In this document: positions 28,953 through 38,649 of the stretch, one piece after another
Layout of the letters: every line of letters begins with the position of its first letter
Numbering within the stretch: the stretch's first letter is position 1
Assembly: GCF_000741295.1 (NCBI RefSeq)
Contig: NZ_JGZG01000009.1
Coordinates: 1 to 64,000 of the forward strand
Source: Bifidobacterium pseudolongum subsp. globosum
Lineage (GTDB): Bacteria; Actinomycetota; Actinomycetes; Actinomycetales; Bifidobacteriaceae
Length of the DNA stretch: 64,000 nt
Direction: 5' to 3'
Program-made: the position numbers and the translations under genes
The notes under the pieces: generated by a model
The model's input: the letters and a program-made list of their open reading frames with translations, nothing else
Databases searched by the model: none
What the model was told of the DNA's origin: nothing

Positions 28953-28974
28953 AGTGATAAAACGTTTTATCACT
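28953..28974. promoter_or_regulatory. LacI-type operator palindrome
   Basis: A 22-bp perfect palindrome with core GTGATAAAACGTTTTATCAC. The central CG and the symmetric arms are typical of LacI-family operators. It lies 12 bases after the -10 box and 47 bases before the nucleoside hydrolase ATG, a position suited to blocking the start of transcription. Confidence 0.88.
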
Positions 28975-29020
28975 CGGACCGGCTCCGCCGGATCCACTTC
29001 AATGAGGAAGGAACGGACCC

Positions 29021-29977
29021 ATGAAGAAGATGATTCTTGATCTGGACACCGGCGTCGATGATGCGCTTGCCATCTCGTACGCGCTTGGCAGTCCGGAAGT
29101 GGAACTCATTGGCATCACCGGCACCTACGGCAATGTGCTGATGGAGCAGGGCGTGCGCAACGCGCTCGCGATTACCGAACTGCTCGGCCACCCCGAAGTC
29201 AAGGTCTACCGCGGCCTTGACCACTCGAGCACCACGGATTCGTTCCAGGTGCTCGAGATCTCGAGCTTCATCCACGGCCAGAACGGCATCGGGGAAGCGG
29301 TGATCGCGGACTCCACGCGCGACGCGGAGGATACCCCGGCGGTGGACTTCATCATCGATGCGGCGAAGACCTACGGCAAGGACCTCGTGTACGTGCCGAC
29401 CGGCCCGCTGACGAACCTCGACGCTGCGATCGCCCGTGCCCCCGAAATCGTCGATGAGATCGGACGCGTGGTACTGATGGGCGGCGCGCTCACCGTGCCC
29501 GGCAATGTGAATGCCTGGACCGAGGCGAACATCTCGCAGGACCCGGACGCCGCCAACCGCGTGTTCCGCTCGGGCATCCCCGCCACTATGGTGGGCCTCG
29601 ACGTGACGCTGCAGACGCTGCTCACCTACAAGGAGACGCAGCGCTGGCGCGACCTGGGCACCCCGGCGGGCGCATTCCTGGCCGACATGACCGACTTCTA
29701 CATCAAGGCCTACGAGACGACCGCCCCGCATCTGGGCGGCTGCGGCCTGCACGACCCGCTCGCCGTGGGCGTGGCCGTCGACCCGACGCTCGTGACCACG
29801 CTGCCGATCAACATGAAGGTGGACGTGGAGGGCCCCACCCGCGGGCGCACAATCGGTGACGAGACCCGCCTCAACGACCCCGTCAAGACGATGGACGCCG
29901 CCGTCGGTGTCGACGTGCCGCGCTTCCTCGACGAATTCATGACCCGCATCTCCACGTTGGCCGCCAACGCCGCCTGA
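29021..29977 (+). CDS. Inosine-uridine preferring nucleoside hydrolase
   Basis: A 318-residue enzyme that cleaves ribonucleosides to base and ribose. The calcium-binding N-terminal motif ILDLDTGVDDALAI is intact, with VPTGPLTNLDAAI and VVLMGGALTVPGN following. The downstream HDPLAVG motif with its aspartate completes the calcium site. Base preference cannot be read. AAGGAA lies upstream of the ATG. It is the first gene after the operator and 12 bases before the transporter gene. Confidence 0.94.
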   Translation: MKKMILDLDTGVDDALAISYALGSPEVELIGITGTYGNVLMEQGVRNALAITELLGHPEVKVYRGLDHSSTTDSFQVLEISSFIHGQNGIGEAVIADSTRDAEDTPAVDFIIDAAKTYGKDLVYVPTGPLTNLDAAIARAPEIVDEIGRVVLMGGALTVPGNVNAWTEANISQDPDAANRVFRSGIPATMVGLDVTLQTLLTYKETQRWRDLGTPAGAFLADMTDFYIKAYETTAPHLGGCGLHDPLAVGVAVDPTLVTTLPINMKVDVEGPTRGRTIGDETRLNDPVKTMDAAVGVDVPRFLDEFMTRISTLAANAA

Positions 29978-29989
29978 AAGGACAGTACG

Positions 29990-31438
29990 ATGACCACCGC
30001 AACCACCAAGGGTGCCATCGACCCGTATGCCGATCCGGGCACCGCGAGCCGCACCGCCGTCAAGGCGCTCATCATGCTGCTCATCACGTTCATCATGGGC
30101 ACGTTGTGCCTGCAGGGGTTCAACCTCGTCTTCGTGCAAATCGGAGCCGACGTGGGCGCCGCCGACCAGGCGTCGTTGATCACCGCCATCCCGAGCATCG
30201 TGCTCGGCATCGTCTCGTTCATCTACGGGTCGCTCAGCGATTTCGTCTCACTGCGCCGCATGGTCGTGTTCGGCGTGCTCACGCTGTTCGTGGGCTCCGT
30301 CTTCGGCTTTGTGGCCTCGTACTTCATCAACGGTGGCCTGTGGGTCGTCATCATCGCCCGCATGTTGCAGACGATCGGCGGCCAGGTGGCCGGCTCGGTG
30401 TACCTCGTCATGGCCACCAAGTACCTCGCCACGCACCTCAAGGTGATTTTCTTCGGCCTGTTCACCGCCGGATACCAGCTCTCCGCGGCCATCGGCGTGT
30501 TCGCCGCCGGCCTGCTCAGCTCGGTGGCGTGGCAGTACCTGTTCCTGATCCCCGCCGTCTCGATCGTGTTCCTGCCGTTCCTGATGAAGTGGCTGCCTGG
30601 CCATAGCACGAGCGGCGACCGCATCGACTGGGTCGGCTTCACCGTCTTCGGTGTGGCCGTGGCGTTCCTGACGCTCTTCTTCTCGTACATGAGCTGGTGG
30701 ATGCTCATTGTGGCCGCGGTGCTGTTCATCGCGTTCGGCATCTACATCGCCAAGGCCCGCAACCCGTTCATCACGCCGTCGTTCTTCAAGAACGTGCGTT
30801 GGCTCCTCGCGATCAGCCTGATCCTGCTGTTCTACTTCACGAACTACTGCATCTCGCCGATCTTCAATGCGATCGGTGCGGACGTGTACGGCATGAGCAC
30901 CGGCCAGGTCTCCGCGTACATCGTGTGGGCCTTCGTCGTGGCCACCGTCATGGGCACGAGCTCGGGCGCCATCGTCGGCCGTATCGGCCAGACCGCCTCG
31001 ATCGTGATCGCCGCGTGCCTCATGATCGCCGGGTTCGTCGGATCCGCATTCGCAGTCAACGCCGGATTCTGGGTGCTCACGCTGTGCGCATGCGTCTACT
31101 ACGCCGGCTGCGGCCTCATATATTCGCCGCTCGTGGCCACCGTGCTCGACACCCTGCCGGTCGACCAGTCCGGCCGTGGTGTGGGCATGAACGACCTCGT
31201 GATGAACGTGACCGCCTCGATCGGCATCGCCATCTTCGGTGGACTCATGACCACGCAGGCGCTCGCCGGCTCCTCGTTCACCGGCGCCTCCGGCTCGTCC
31301 GCCGGCTACGCCAACCTGCTGCTCATCGGCGGCATCGTGATCGCCGCCGGCCTCGTGGTCTTCCTGCTGATCCGCCGCAAGGTCTACGCAGGCGAGACGA
31401 AGGCCGAAGAACACGAGTCAGGCCCGGTCGAAGCCTGA
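29990..31438 (+). CDS. MFS permease, probable nucleoside or ribose uptake
   Basis: A 482-residue major facilitator protein with about 14 hydrophobic segments, the DHA2/QacA-like arrangement. Loop 2-3 carries GSLSDFVSLRRMVVFG, a version of MFS motif A; motif C-like glycines are in SAAIGVFAAGLL. Its place between the hydrolase and the sugar kinase suggests nucleoside import rather than drug export, which is inference. The start ATG has AAAGGA 8 bases upstream. No signs of truncation. Confidence 0.85.
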   Translation: MTTATTKGAIDPYADPGTASRTAVKALIMLLITFIMGTLCLQGFNLVFVQIGADVGAADQASLITAIPSIVLGIVSFIYGSLSDFVSLRRMVVFGVLTLFVGSVFGFVASYFINGGLWVVIIARMLQTIGGQVAGSVYLVMATKYLATHLKVIFFGLFTAGYQLSAAIGVFAAGLLSSVAWQYLFLIPAVSIVFLPFLMKWLPGHSTSGDRIDWVGFTVFGVAVAFLTLFFSYMSWWMLIVAAVLFIAFGIYIAKARNPFITPSFFKNVRWLLAISLILLFYFTNYCISPIFNAIGADVYGMSTGQVSAYIVWAFVVATVMGTSSGAIVGRIGQTASIVIAACLMIAGFVGSAFAVNAGFWVLTLCACVYYAGCGLIYSPLVATVLDTLPVDQSGRGVGMNDLVMNVTASIGIAIFGGLMTTQALAGSSFTGASGSSAGYANLLLIGGIVIAAGLVVFLLIRRKVYAGETKAEEHESGPVEA

Positions 31439-31444
31439 CCCCAC

Positions 31445-31478
31445 GGGCCCGCGCGGTACCCACTGCCGGCGCGGGCCC
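31445..31478 (+). repeat. 10-bp stem hairpin between permease and kinase
   Basis: GGGCCCGCGC (31445-31454) and GCGCGGGCCC (31469-31478) are perfect complements. No T-run follows, so an intra-operon RNA stability element is more likely than a terminator. Confidence 0.55.
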
Positions 31479-31536
31479 ACTCGTCTTCCGCACCATTGCA
31501 CCTATTCACCCGCCACCCGAAAGGACGCGCACCACC

Positions 31537-32517
31537 ATGGACACCACATCATTCCCCCTGCAACTACTGGAACACATGCACGGCACCGTCGCCGTAGTCG
31601 GCTCCATGAACGTGGACTACACCATCACCACCGCGCGCCTGCCCGAACCCGGCGAGACGGTCGCCGGCGGCCCGCTCGAGCTGCTGCCCGGCGGCAAATC
31701 CGGCAACCAGGCCGCGGCCGCCGCGCTGCTCGGCGCCGACGTGCGCATGTTCGGCGCTGTCGGCTCGGACAGCAACGCCGACTTTCTGCTCGGCCATCTG
31801 GCCGCAGCCGGCGTCGACACGTCGCATGTGCGGCACGTGGACGGCCCGAGCGGCCTGACCGTGATCACCGTCGACGCCTCCGCCGAAAACACGATCGTCT
31901 ATTCCGCCGGCTCGAACGCGCAGGTGAGCGTGGACTACGTGGAATCGAAAATCGGCGAACTGACCGGCGCCGACGTGCTCGGCCTGTGCCTGGAAAGCCC
32001 GATTGAGACCGTGACGGCGTGCGCGCGCATGTGCCATGAGGCCGGCGTGCGCGTGCTGCTCAACGATTCGCCGTTCACCGCCGACCTGCCCGCGGAGTTG
32101 ATCGAGCACACCGACATCCTGCTCGTCAACGAGATCGAGATGGCGCAGCTGCTCGACCTGCAGGCGCCCGCGGACGACGACTGGTCCGCGTTCGACTGGC
32201 CGCTCGCGCTCGAACGCCTTAAGGCAATCGGCATCCGGCAGGCCGTCGTGACGCTCGGCGCCGACGGTTCGGTCGTGCTCGACGCCACCGCCGACGAACA
32301 TGTGACGCGCATCGCGCCGGTGCGTGTGGACGCCGTCGACACGACCGGTTGCGGTGACTCGTTCATGGGCACCGTGCTCGCCGGGCTCGCGTCCGGATGG
32401 TCGCTCGCGGCCTCGGCGCGTGCCGCCGCCTACGTCTCCGCCTATGCGGCCAGCGGACGCGGCGCGCAGGCCTCGTATGGCACGCCGGCGCAGATCCGCG
32501 CCAAGTTCGAGGCCTAG
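31537..32517 (+). CDS. PfkB-family sugar kinase (ribokinase-like)
   Basis: A 326-residue kinase of the ribokinase fold. The N-terminal PfkB motif reads VVGSMNVDYTI with the GGKSGNQAAAAALLGADV segment of ribokinases. The C-terminal signature DTTGCGDSFMGTVLAGL contains the catalytic Asp; in RbsK this site reads DTTAAGDTF, so the Cys is a variant. The likely substrate is ribose released by the hydrolase. The ATG at 31537 has AAAGGA twelve bases upstream. It overlaps the end of the convergent murJ gene by four bases. Confidence 0.9.
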   Translation: MDTTSFPLQLLEHMHGTVAVVGSMNVDYTITTARLPEPGETVAGGPLELLPGGKSGNQAAAAALLGADVRMFGAVGSDSNADFLLGHLAAAGVDTSHVRHVDGPSGLTVITVDASAENTIVYSAGSNAQVSVDYVESKIGELTGADVLGLCLESPIETVTACARMCHEAGVRVLLNDSPFTADLPAELIEHTDILLVNEIEMAQLLDLQAPADDDWSAFDWPLALERLKAIGIRQAVVTLGADGSVVLDATADEHVTRIAPVRVDAVDTTGCGDSFMGTVLAGLASGWSLAASARAAAYVSAYAASGRGAQASYGTPAQIRAKFEA

Positions 32518-35500
32518 AAGGCCTGCACCGAATCGATGAACAGCTGGTTGCCGGGCAGGCTGTCCATCGGCACCCACATCACGATGTCCTGCGTGTCGAC
32601 CGGCTTGGTGAATTTCACCTCGGTCGTGCCGCCGTCGGCGAACGTGAACTCGGCCACCTGTTCGCCGGCGGTCGGGTCGCCGGCCGTGTTGACACGCACA
32701 TACCCCTTGCCGCCGGAGGATCGGATCTTCACGACGATGCGCGAGACGTCCTCTTTCTTCTCGAGGTGCAGGTAATAGCCGTAGCCCTGCTGGCCGTTGG
32801 GGCGGTCCAGGAAGGTCTGGCTCGCCACCGGGTATGCCGTGGTGTTCTGCGGCTTCGGCGTTTCCGTCTTCGTCTCGGTGGGCTCCGGGGTCGCGTTGTT
32901 CTGCGGCGACTCCACATCGTTGCCCTTGTGCTGGCCGAACGGCACGTCGTCGAGGTCCATGTTGGGCCAGTAGTTCTGCTGCTGGCGGTTGATGCCGAAC
33001 AGCGAGCCGGTCGTGGCGATGCTGTGCACGGCGAAGCCGAGCGCCACAACCACCGCCACGATGACCACGATGATGGCCGCTTTCTTCGTCTTCGACGATT
33101 TGCGCTCCTCGAACGCCGCCTTGTCGGCGATCGAAGGCTCATGGTTGTTCTGCGGCGCGAAGCTCGGCGGCAACGCCGGCGCGCCCACCGCATACGTGGC
33201 GTCGATGTCGGCGCGCTCCTGCTCGAGCGCACGCTGCGAGGCCGAGCCATCGGGCACTTCGTTGCCCTGGCTGTCGATGATCGGGATGCGCCCGGTCGCG
33301 CTCACGCCGTCAGTCGGGTCGGCCGACCCGTCGCGCAGCTTCGACACGTCGATCGGTACGGTCATGCGCTGCGGTTGCAGCGGCGGCTCCAACGGGTTGT
33401 TCGGGTCGAACGCCGAGAACATCTCGGTGGCGTCCTCGGGCTGCAGTTCCGGGATCTGGCTCGAGGCGCCCGTATAGTCCTCGCCTTCCATGAGCGCCTT
33501 GCTGTGGCTCCACAGCGCCTTGAGCGAGCCGGCGCTGAGCGCCTGCGTCTGCGCGCCGAGCTCCTCGTCCTCGATGTCCTCCTCGTCGGCCACATCCATA
33601 TGCGCGAACGGGATCGTGGGCAGTGTCTGCGACGAGGCGAGCGATTCGGGGATTGGCAGGATGTCGGCGGGCAGGGCGGGGCTGATCATCGCGCGCACGA
33701 TCGAACATGCACCCTCCACGCCCGTCAGGCGCAGGTCGTGGCGCGTCAGCACCGGGAACTGCTTGACCGGCCCGAGCAGCATCTCGAGCTCGGCGAGCGT
33801 GACGAGCGGCACCGTCGGCGTGCTGTCCTCGGGCAGTTCGAGCCCGCGCTTGACGATGACGCGCAGTTCGGTCGGTGTATCCGCCGGCAGCGCGTTGAGC
33901 GAGAACTGCGGGTTCATTGTGGATGGCGTGCGTGTGAGCATGCCGTACAGTACGCCCGCGAGCTGGCGGATCGCGCGGCGTGCGGGATTGTCGCCCGGCT
34001 GCGCGTTCGATGTGTCGGCGAGCGCCTCGCTCACCGGCGTGTCGGCGAGCTGCACGCCGCTGCGCGTGAGGCGCACGGTGTCGGTCGACAGGGCGTGGTG
34101 TGTGAGGCTGTCCGCCTGCAGCGCCTTGATGGCGGCCGTGGCCTCGGCGATGATCGTGCGCATCGCCTCGTAGCTCAGCGGGCCGTGGCCGTGCATGTAT
34201 TCGGTCAGGGAGACGCCTGCGTCGAGTTGCGTCAGCACTACGGCGATCTGGCCGTCGTGCTGCAGTTGGATGACCGGGGTGAACCGTGCGTCCTTCGACG
34301 AGGCGAGGGTGCCGGCGAGCGCGTTCGTGCTGTCGAGCACGGCCTTGTTGTTGACGATGAAGAGCTGGCAATCGCGCGAGAGCACGCGGTCGTTGGCTTT
34401 CCATGCCTGCAGACCCGCCTCCTCACGCAACGGCGACACCAACGTGTACCTGTTGAGAACGGTATCTCCTAAGTGCGGCCTCATAGTCTCCCCTGATATG
34501 TACGGCATGGACGATGCTCCCGCCATTCTACCGGCCGCACTGGTCGTGCGCGGCGCTTCGCTGGCGCCGTTGCCGGTGAGCGCAATCGGTGCTTCGGCGA
34601 GTTCGCTCGGCACTGGCGGGTCGAGCTGTTCGAGTTCGTTGATCGGCTGGGGCAGTGGGATCACACGCGTCTCGTCGGGGTCGTCCACGCCCGCCACGGC
34701 GGCGATCGGCGCGATGACGCGCGTGTCGTCCGGGTCCTCGGCCTGCGCGGGTCCACCGGCGGGCGCGCGGTGCAGGCGGCGCCTCAGGGCGTCGACGATC
34801 TGCAGCAGTTCCTGCGAGCGCACGATCCACAGTGTGGCGATGTACGCGATGAGGACCAGCACGCCCAGCACCACGGCTGCGAGCACGTTGCGCAGCCATG
34901 CGGCGATGCCCGACTGACCGGGGTCGGTCACGTGCAGCCACGCGTAGACGGGGATGCGCGCGCCGAGGCCGACGACGACCGCCACCACGGTGGCGGCGAT
35001 CGCCTTCGCGTAGGTGGCGGCGATGCGTTTGCCGTCGAGCGAGCCGTCGAAGCGCCGGCGCAGCATGCGCACGAGCGGGATGAACGAGATCAGGTAGGCG
35101 GCGGATACGCACACGGCGATCATGCCGGCCCATTGCGTGGGCGGCAGCAGGCGTGTGCCGGTGAGGATCAGCCCGAGCTGCAGCATGTACATGATGAGCA
35201 TGAACGTGAACGGCGAGCGGCCGTCTTCGAACGCGTAGAACGTGCGCTGGATGATCAGGTACGCGCTCGCGAGCGGCAGGCAGACACTCAGGCCCATGAG
35301 CGGCCCGCACATGAGGATCGCCTGCGGCACGGCCACGGTCGGCAGCAGCGAGCGCGTGATCGCGAGCGGCATGACGATGAACGCGGCGGTGAAGAAGCAC
35401 ATGATCGTGCCCACGGTGCGCAGCGCGCGGCTCAGGTCGTCGCGCGCGCCCGCCATGTCGCGGTTCGCGAGCGCCTGCGATATCTGCGGGAAGATCGCCG

Positions 35501-36419
35501 TGGCCACCGAGACGGCGATGAGCGAATACGGCAGCATGTAGATCGTGTACGCGTTCTGGTAGGTGGCGTTGCCGGCCACGTCGAACTGGTTGAGGTGCAT
35601 CGTGCGTTCGGCGAGCGAGGGCGCGCCGGTGAGCACGCGCGTCGTGATGATGTTGGCGATCTGGTCGATGACCACAATGCCGAGGCTCCATGCGGCGATC
35701 GGGCCCATCGTGCGCAGGCCGATGCCGCGCACGCCGAACTTCCAGTGGAAGCGGAAGCCGAGTCTGAACAGCGGGATGAACAGGATGATCGCCTGGAACG
35801 CCACGCCAAGCGTCCATGCGCCGGCGGTCAGCGCGATCTTCGGCGTGGTCCACTGGCCCGCCGACAACTGCGCATGGTTGCCGAAGATCACGATGAACGC
35901 GGTGAAGCCGATGCAGCTGATCACATTGGCGCCCACAGAGCTCCACGCGTAGGCGCCGAAGCGGTTCTTGACGGCCAGGATCTGCCCGAGCACGGTGTAG
36001 AGCCCATAGAAGAAGATCTGCGGCGTGCACCACAGCGTGAACGCGCATGTGAGCGAGATCAGCTCGGGGCTGCCGTTCACGTACAGCCGTGTGATCCACG
36101 GGGTCAGCACGCCCATCAGCACGGTCACGGCGGCCAGCAGCGTCACGGCGAACGTGACGATCTTGTTGAGCTGCTCTTCGGCGTTGTCGGCCTTGAGCGT
36201 GCGCACGATGTGCGGCACGAGCACCGCGTTGAAGATGCCTCCCGACACAAGCGTGTAGATGACCTGTGGGATCATCGAGCCCGCTTGGTAGGCGTTGGCG
36301 GCCAGACCGGTGGTGCCGATCGCCGCCGCGAGCAGGATCGTGCGGATCTGCCCGGTGATGCGCGACGCGGCGGTGCCCGACGCCATGATGAGCGAATTGC
36401 GGCCTACGGAAGAACTCAT
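32514..36419 (-). CDS. murJ: MurJ lipid II flippase fused to pseudokinase and extracellular domain
   Basis: A 1301-residue protein, far longer than plain MurJ (about 510). Residues 1-540 are the MATE/MurJ flippase: MASGTAASRITGQIRTILLA, then VPHIVRTLKADN and many membrane helices. A linker (540-645) with two DDxDTRVI-like repeats follows. Residues about 646-910 are kinase-like but lack catalysis: THHALSTDTVRL replaces HRDxKxxN and no DFG is present. After an acidic linker comes a single membrane helix near residue 1120 (AAIIVVIVAVVVALGFAVHS). The C-terminal 110 residues look like a discoidin-like extracellular fold. The architecture matches mycobacterial MviN (Rv3910). The start ATG overlaps the DUF6049 stop. 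Confidence 0.93.
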   Translation of the reverse strand: MSSSVGRNSLIMASGTAASRITGQIRTILLAAAIGTTGLAANAYQAGSMIPQVIYTLVSGGIFNAVLVPHIVRTLKADNAEEQLNKIVTFAVTLLAAVTVLMGVLTPWITRLYVNGSPELISLTCAFTLWCTPQIFFYGLYTVLGQILAVKNRFGAYAWSSVGANVISCIGFTAFIVIFGNHAQLSAGQWTTPKIALTAGAWTLGVAFQAIILFIPLFRLGFRFHWKFGVRGIGLRTMGPIAAWSLGIVVIDQIANIITTRVLTGAPSLAERTMHLNQFDVAGNATYQNAYTIYMLPYSLIAVSVATAIFPQISQALANRDMAGARDDLSRALRTVGTIMCFFTAAFIVMPLAITRSLLPTVAVPQAILMCGPLMGLSVCLPLASAYLIIQRTFYAFEDGRSPFTFMLIMYMLQLGLILTGTRLLPPTQWAGMIAVCVSAAYLISFIPLVRMLRRRFDGSLDGKRIAATYAKAIAATVVAVVVGLGARIPVYAWLHVTDPGQSGIAAWLRNVLAAVVLGVLVLIAYIATLWIVRSQELLQIVDALRRRLHRAPAGGPAQAEDPDDTRVIAPIAAVAGVDDPDETRVIPLPQPINELEQLDPPVPSELAEAPIALTGNGASEAPRTTSAAGRMAGASSMPYISGETMRPHLGDTVLNRYTLVSPLREEAGLQAWKANDRVLSRDCQLFIVNNKAVLDSTNALAGTLASSKDARFTPVIQLQHDGQIAVVLTQLDAGVSLTEYMHGHGPLSYEAMRTIIAEATAAIKALQADSLTHHALSTDTVRLTRSGVQLADTPVSEALADTSNAQPGDNPARRAIRQLAGVLYGMLTRTPSTMNPQFSLNALPADTPTELRVIVKRGLELPEDSTPTVPLVTLAELEMLLGPVKQFPVLTRHDLRLTGVEGACSIVRAMISPALPADILPIPESLASSQTLPTIPFAHMDVADEEDIEDEELGAQTQALSAGSLKALWSHSKALMEGEDYTGASSQIPELQPEDATEMFSAFDPNNPLEPPLQPQRMTVPIDVSKLRDGSADPTDGVSATGRIPIIDSQGNEVPDGSASQRALEQERADIDATYAVGAPALPPSFAPQNNHEPSIADKAAFEERKSSKTKKAAIIVVIVAVVVALGFAVHSIATTGSLFGINRQQQNYWPNMDLDDVPFGQHKGNDVESPQNNATPEPTETKTETPKPQNTTAYPVASQTFLDRPNGQQGYGYYLHLEKKEDVSRIVVKIRSSGGKGYVRVNTAGDPTAGEQVAEFTFADGGTTEVKFTKPVDTQDIVMWVPMDSLPGNQLFIDSVQAF

Positions 36420-38647
36420 TCGTCAGGATCCTTCTTGCGGTGGAACTGGCGCCACAGGCCCAGCAACCCAAGCACGACCGCGAGCGCGATGATCGCGATG
36501 CCGCTTTTGTCGCTCAGCTGCAGCGAACTGGTGATGGTGGTCTGCTGTACTGCGCCGAACGGCTGGTCGTGCCGGTCGAGCAGTTGTTCGCGCGCCACCG
36601 TGGTGCCGGACGTGGAGACACGCACGACGAACGACGTCTGGGCCTCGCTGTTGGGGGCCACTTCCACATCGCTCAACCGCGATGTGACGATCTCCATCGA
36701 ATCGGTGAGTGACGAGACGCGCACACTGATCGGGTAGGGCAGTTTGTTGCTCACCGTGACGGGCATCGACGCCGTTTCGGAGACGACGTTGAGGCTGCCC
36801 GAAGGCACGAGCGTGATGCGGCTCAGCAGCGCGTCGGCGAAGCGTTGCGCGCCGTCCACCATCGCCGTGCGCGCCGAGGCGTGCGGCGAGAGCGCGGGCA
36901 GTGCGAACGCGTCATGTGCCTGCAGCAGGTACTGCGCCCACGCGTCCGCGCTGAGTCGGGCACTGGCCTGAGCGGACGCGGATGGGGAAGCGGATGGCGG
37001 CGACTGCGGGCTCGCCGTGCCGGACTCCTGCACAGCAGCGGACGGGCTCGACTCATCGGCCGCCTGCGCGGACTGCCCGGCGACGAGGATCGACGTGTTG
37101 AACCGCTCGATGTCGTCGCGGCTGCGGGCCAGCGCGTTGAGCGCCTCAAGCGCGGTTGAGACGGCCGGCATCTGCTGGCCGACGTATTGATTGATCAGGC
37201 CGGGCATCTGGCTGGGCTCGATTGCGGATTCGGCGGTCGCGAGCTCGTCGATCGAGGCGAGATGGACCCAGCTCGCGCTGTTGAGCGCGGTCATGAGCGA
37301 GGTGACGAACGTGCTGTTCGTGGATTCGCCAAGGCAGACCAGCAGTGACCGCGACTCGTATGGCTGTTCCATCTGGTAGAACGCGGACTGCGCGATCAGC
37401 CGCTGCAGACGCCCCGCATCGGTCTGCTCGGCGCTCGCCTGCGCGCTTGTGGGCTGTTGTTGCGCGAGCGCGGACAGCGTGGATTGCGCGGTCAGCACCG
37501 TCACCTCGCCGTGGTCGGTCGGTACGCGGTAGGTCTCCGTCGTGGCCGTCGCGTCGTCTTGCAGCGCGAAGTCACGCGTGGCCACAACGGTCTCGTAGCC
37601 TTGCGCACGCGCGGTGTTCAGCGCCTGCATCGTCCAGCTGCCCTCGCCCTGCCATGCGATCGCGCGCGTTTGGGCGCCTTCGTCGCCGAGGGCCGAGCGC
37701 AGCAGGTTGACGCCGGTCCCGGCACGCCAACTCTGGTCGCTGATGCCGGCGCGCGTGTAGGCGCCCGCATCCCCGACGCGCGCATACGTCGTCACGTCGA
37801 ACATGCCCGGCTGGCTGATCGCCTGCACATGCGGCGTGCCGACCGCGCGCAACACGAGCGGGTCGCCCACGATCTGCAGGTGTTCGAAGCGCGCGGCCAG
37901 CTCGTCTTTCGCCTTCAGCGCGCGCACATCGTCGGTGCCGAGCGTCACCGCGTCGCTTGGGCGCACGCTGCCCGAGCCAGAGGAGAGCAGCCCGTCCGTC
38001 ACGGCGGTGTTCGTCTTCCAGTCGTGCGACGTCAGCGGCATCGCCACGGTCAGGTTGATCGCGGGCGTGCGCTCGCCGTGCAGGCCCGCCTGGCTGCGCG
38101 TCAGGAACGTCTGCAGGGGGGTGGTGCCGGGCAGCGGACCGCCGTCCTCGCCGATGAGCTCAAGTGTGAGCGGGCGTGGGCCCCATGCGGTCAGCGCCCG
38201 CAACTGCCCGGCGTCCGCGTGCAGTTCGCCGTGCACGGTGCGCACGCCATCTGCCTCGACCGTGCCCACGTCGAGCGTGAGCAGTTCGTCCGGGGTGGGG
38301 ATCATCGCGGCGCCTTCGGCCCACGCCTGCACGTCGGAGCGCGAGACGAAATTGTATTGGGCGTTCGTGCGCACGGCGAGACGCGCGTGCTCGATGGCGG
38401 TCGTACCGTGGTTCTCTATGGTGACGCGCACGGCGAATCCCGAAGAATCGGTGACGACGGGCGTGATTTCCTCAATCTGCAGCGCCACAGGGGAGGCGCT
38501 TGGCTGCGTGACGCCATCGGTGGGCTCCTGTGCCCACGCGGGCGCGGCGCCGAGCGGCGCGAACAGTGTGAGCAGCACCGCGAGCAGCACCGCAATGGTG
38601 CACCCGACACCGCCGTAGATGCGTCCAGTGGTGTGCGGATGGTTCAC
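36416..38647 (-). CDS. DUF6049 envelope glycoprotein-like protein
   Basis: About 743 residues with a signal peptide (GGVGCTIAVLLAVLLTLFAP, cut near APAWA-QE) and one C-terminal membrane helix (SGIAIIALAVVLGLLGLW) followed by the cytoplasmic RQFHRKKD tail. The long outer part has beta-rich segments and a Ser/Pro/Ala-rich linker near residue 560. It corresponds in position to mycobacterial Rv3909. Function is unknown; coupling to MurJ suggests cell-wall synthesis. The GTG at 38647, two bases after the Nudix stop, has AGGCAGGG upstream; the ATG at 38686 overlaps the Nudix gene and lacks a ribosome site. Confidence 0.85.
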   Translation of the reverse strand: MNHPHTTGRIYGGVGCTIAVLLAVLLTLFAPLGAAPAWAQEPTDGVTQPSASPVALQIEEITPVVTDSSGFAVRVTIENHGTTAIEHARLAVRTNAQYNFVSRSDVQAWAEGAAMIPTPDELLTLDVGTVEADGVRTVHGELHADAGQLRALTAWGPRPLTLELIGEDGGPLPGTTPLQTFLTRSQAGLHGERTPAINLTVAMPLTSHDWKTNTAVTDGLLSSGSGSVRPSDAVTLGTDDVRALKAKDELAARFEHLQIVGDPLVLRAVGTPHVQAISQPGMFDVTTYARVGDAGAYTRAGISDQSWRAGTGVNLLRSALGDEGAQTRAIAWQGEGSWTMQALNTARAQGYETVVATRDFALQDDATATTETYRVPTDHGEVTVLTAQSTLSALAQQQPTSAQASAEQTDAGRLQRLIAQSAFYQMEQPYESRSLLVCLGESTNSTFVTSLMTALNSASWVHLASIDELATAESAIEPSQMPGLINQYVGQQMPAVSTALEALNALARSRDDIERFNTSILVAGQSAQAADESSPSAAVQESGTASPQSPPSASPSASAQASARLSADAWAQYLLQAHDAFALPALSPHASARTAMVDGAQRFADALLSRITLVPSGSLNVVSETASMPVTVSNKLPYPISVRVSSLTDSMEIVTSRLSDVEVAPNSEAQTSFVVRVSTSGTTVAREQLLDRHDQPFGAVQQTTITSSLQLSDKSGIAIIALAVVLGLLGLWRQFHRKKDPDE

Positions 38648-38649
38648 GG

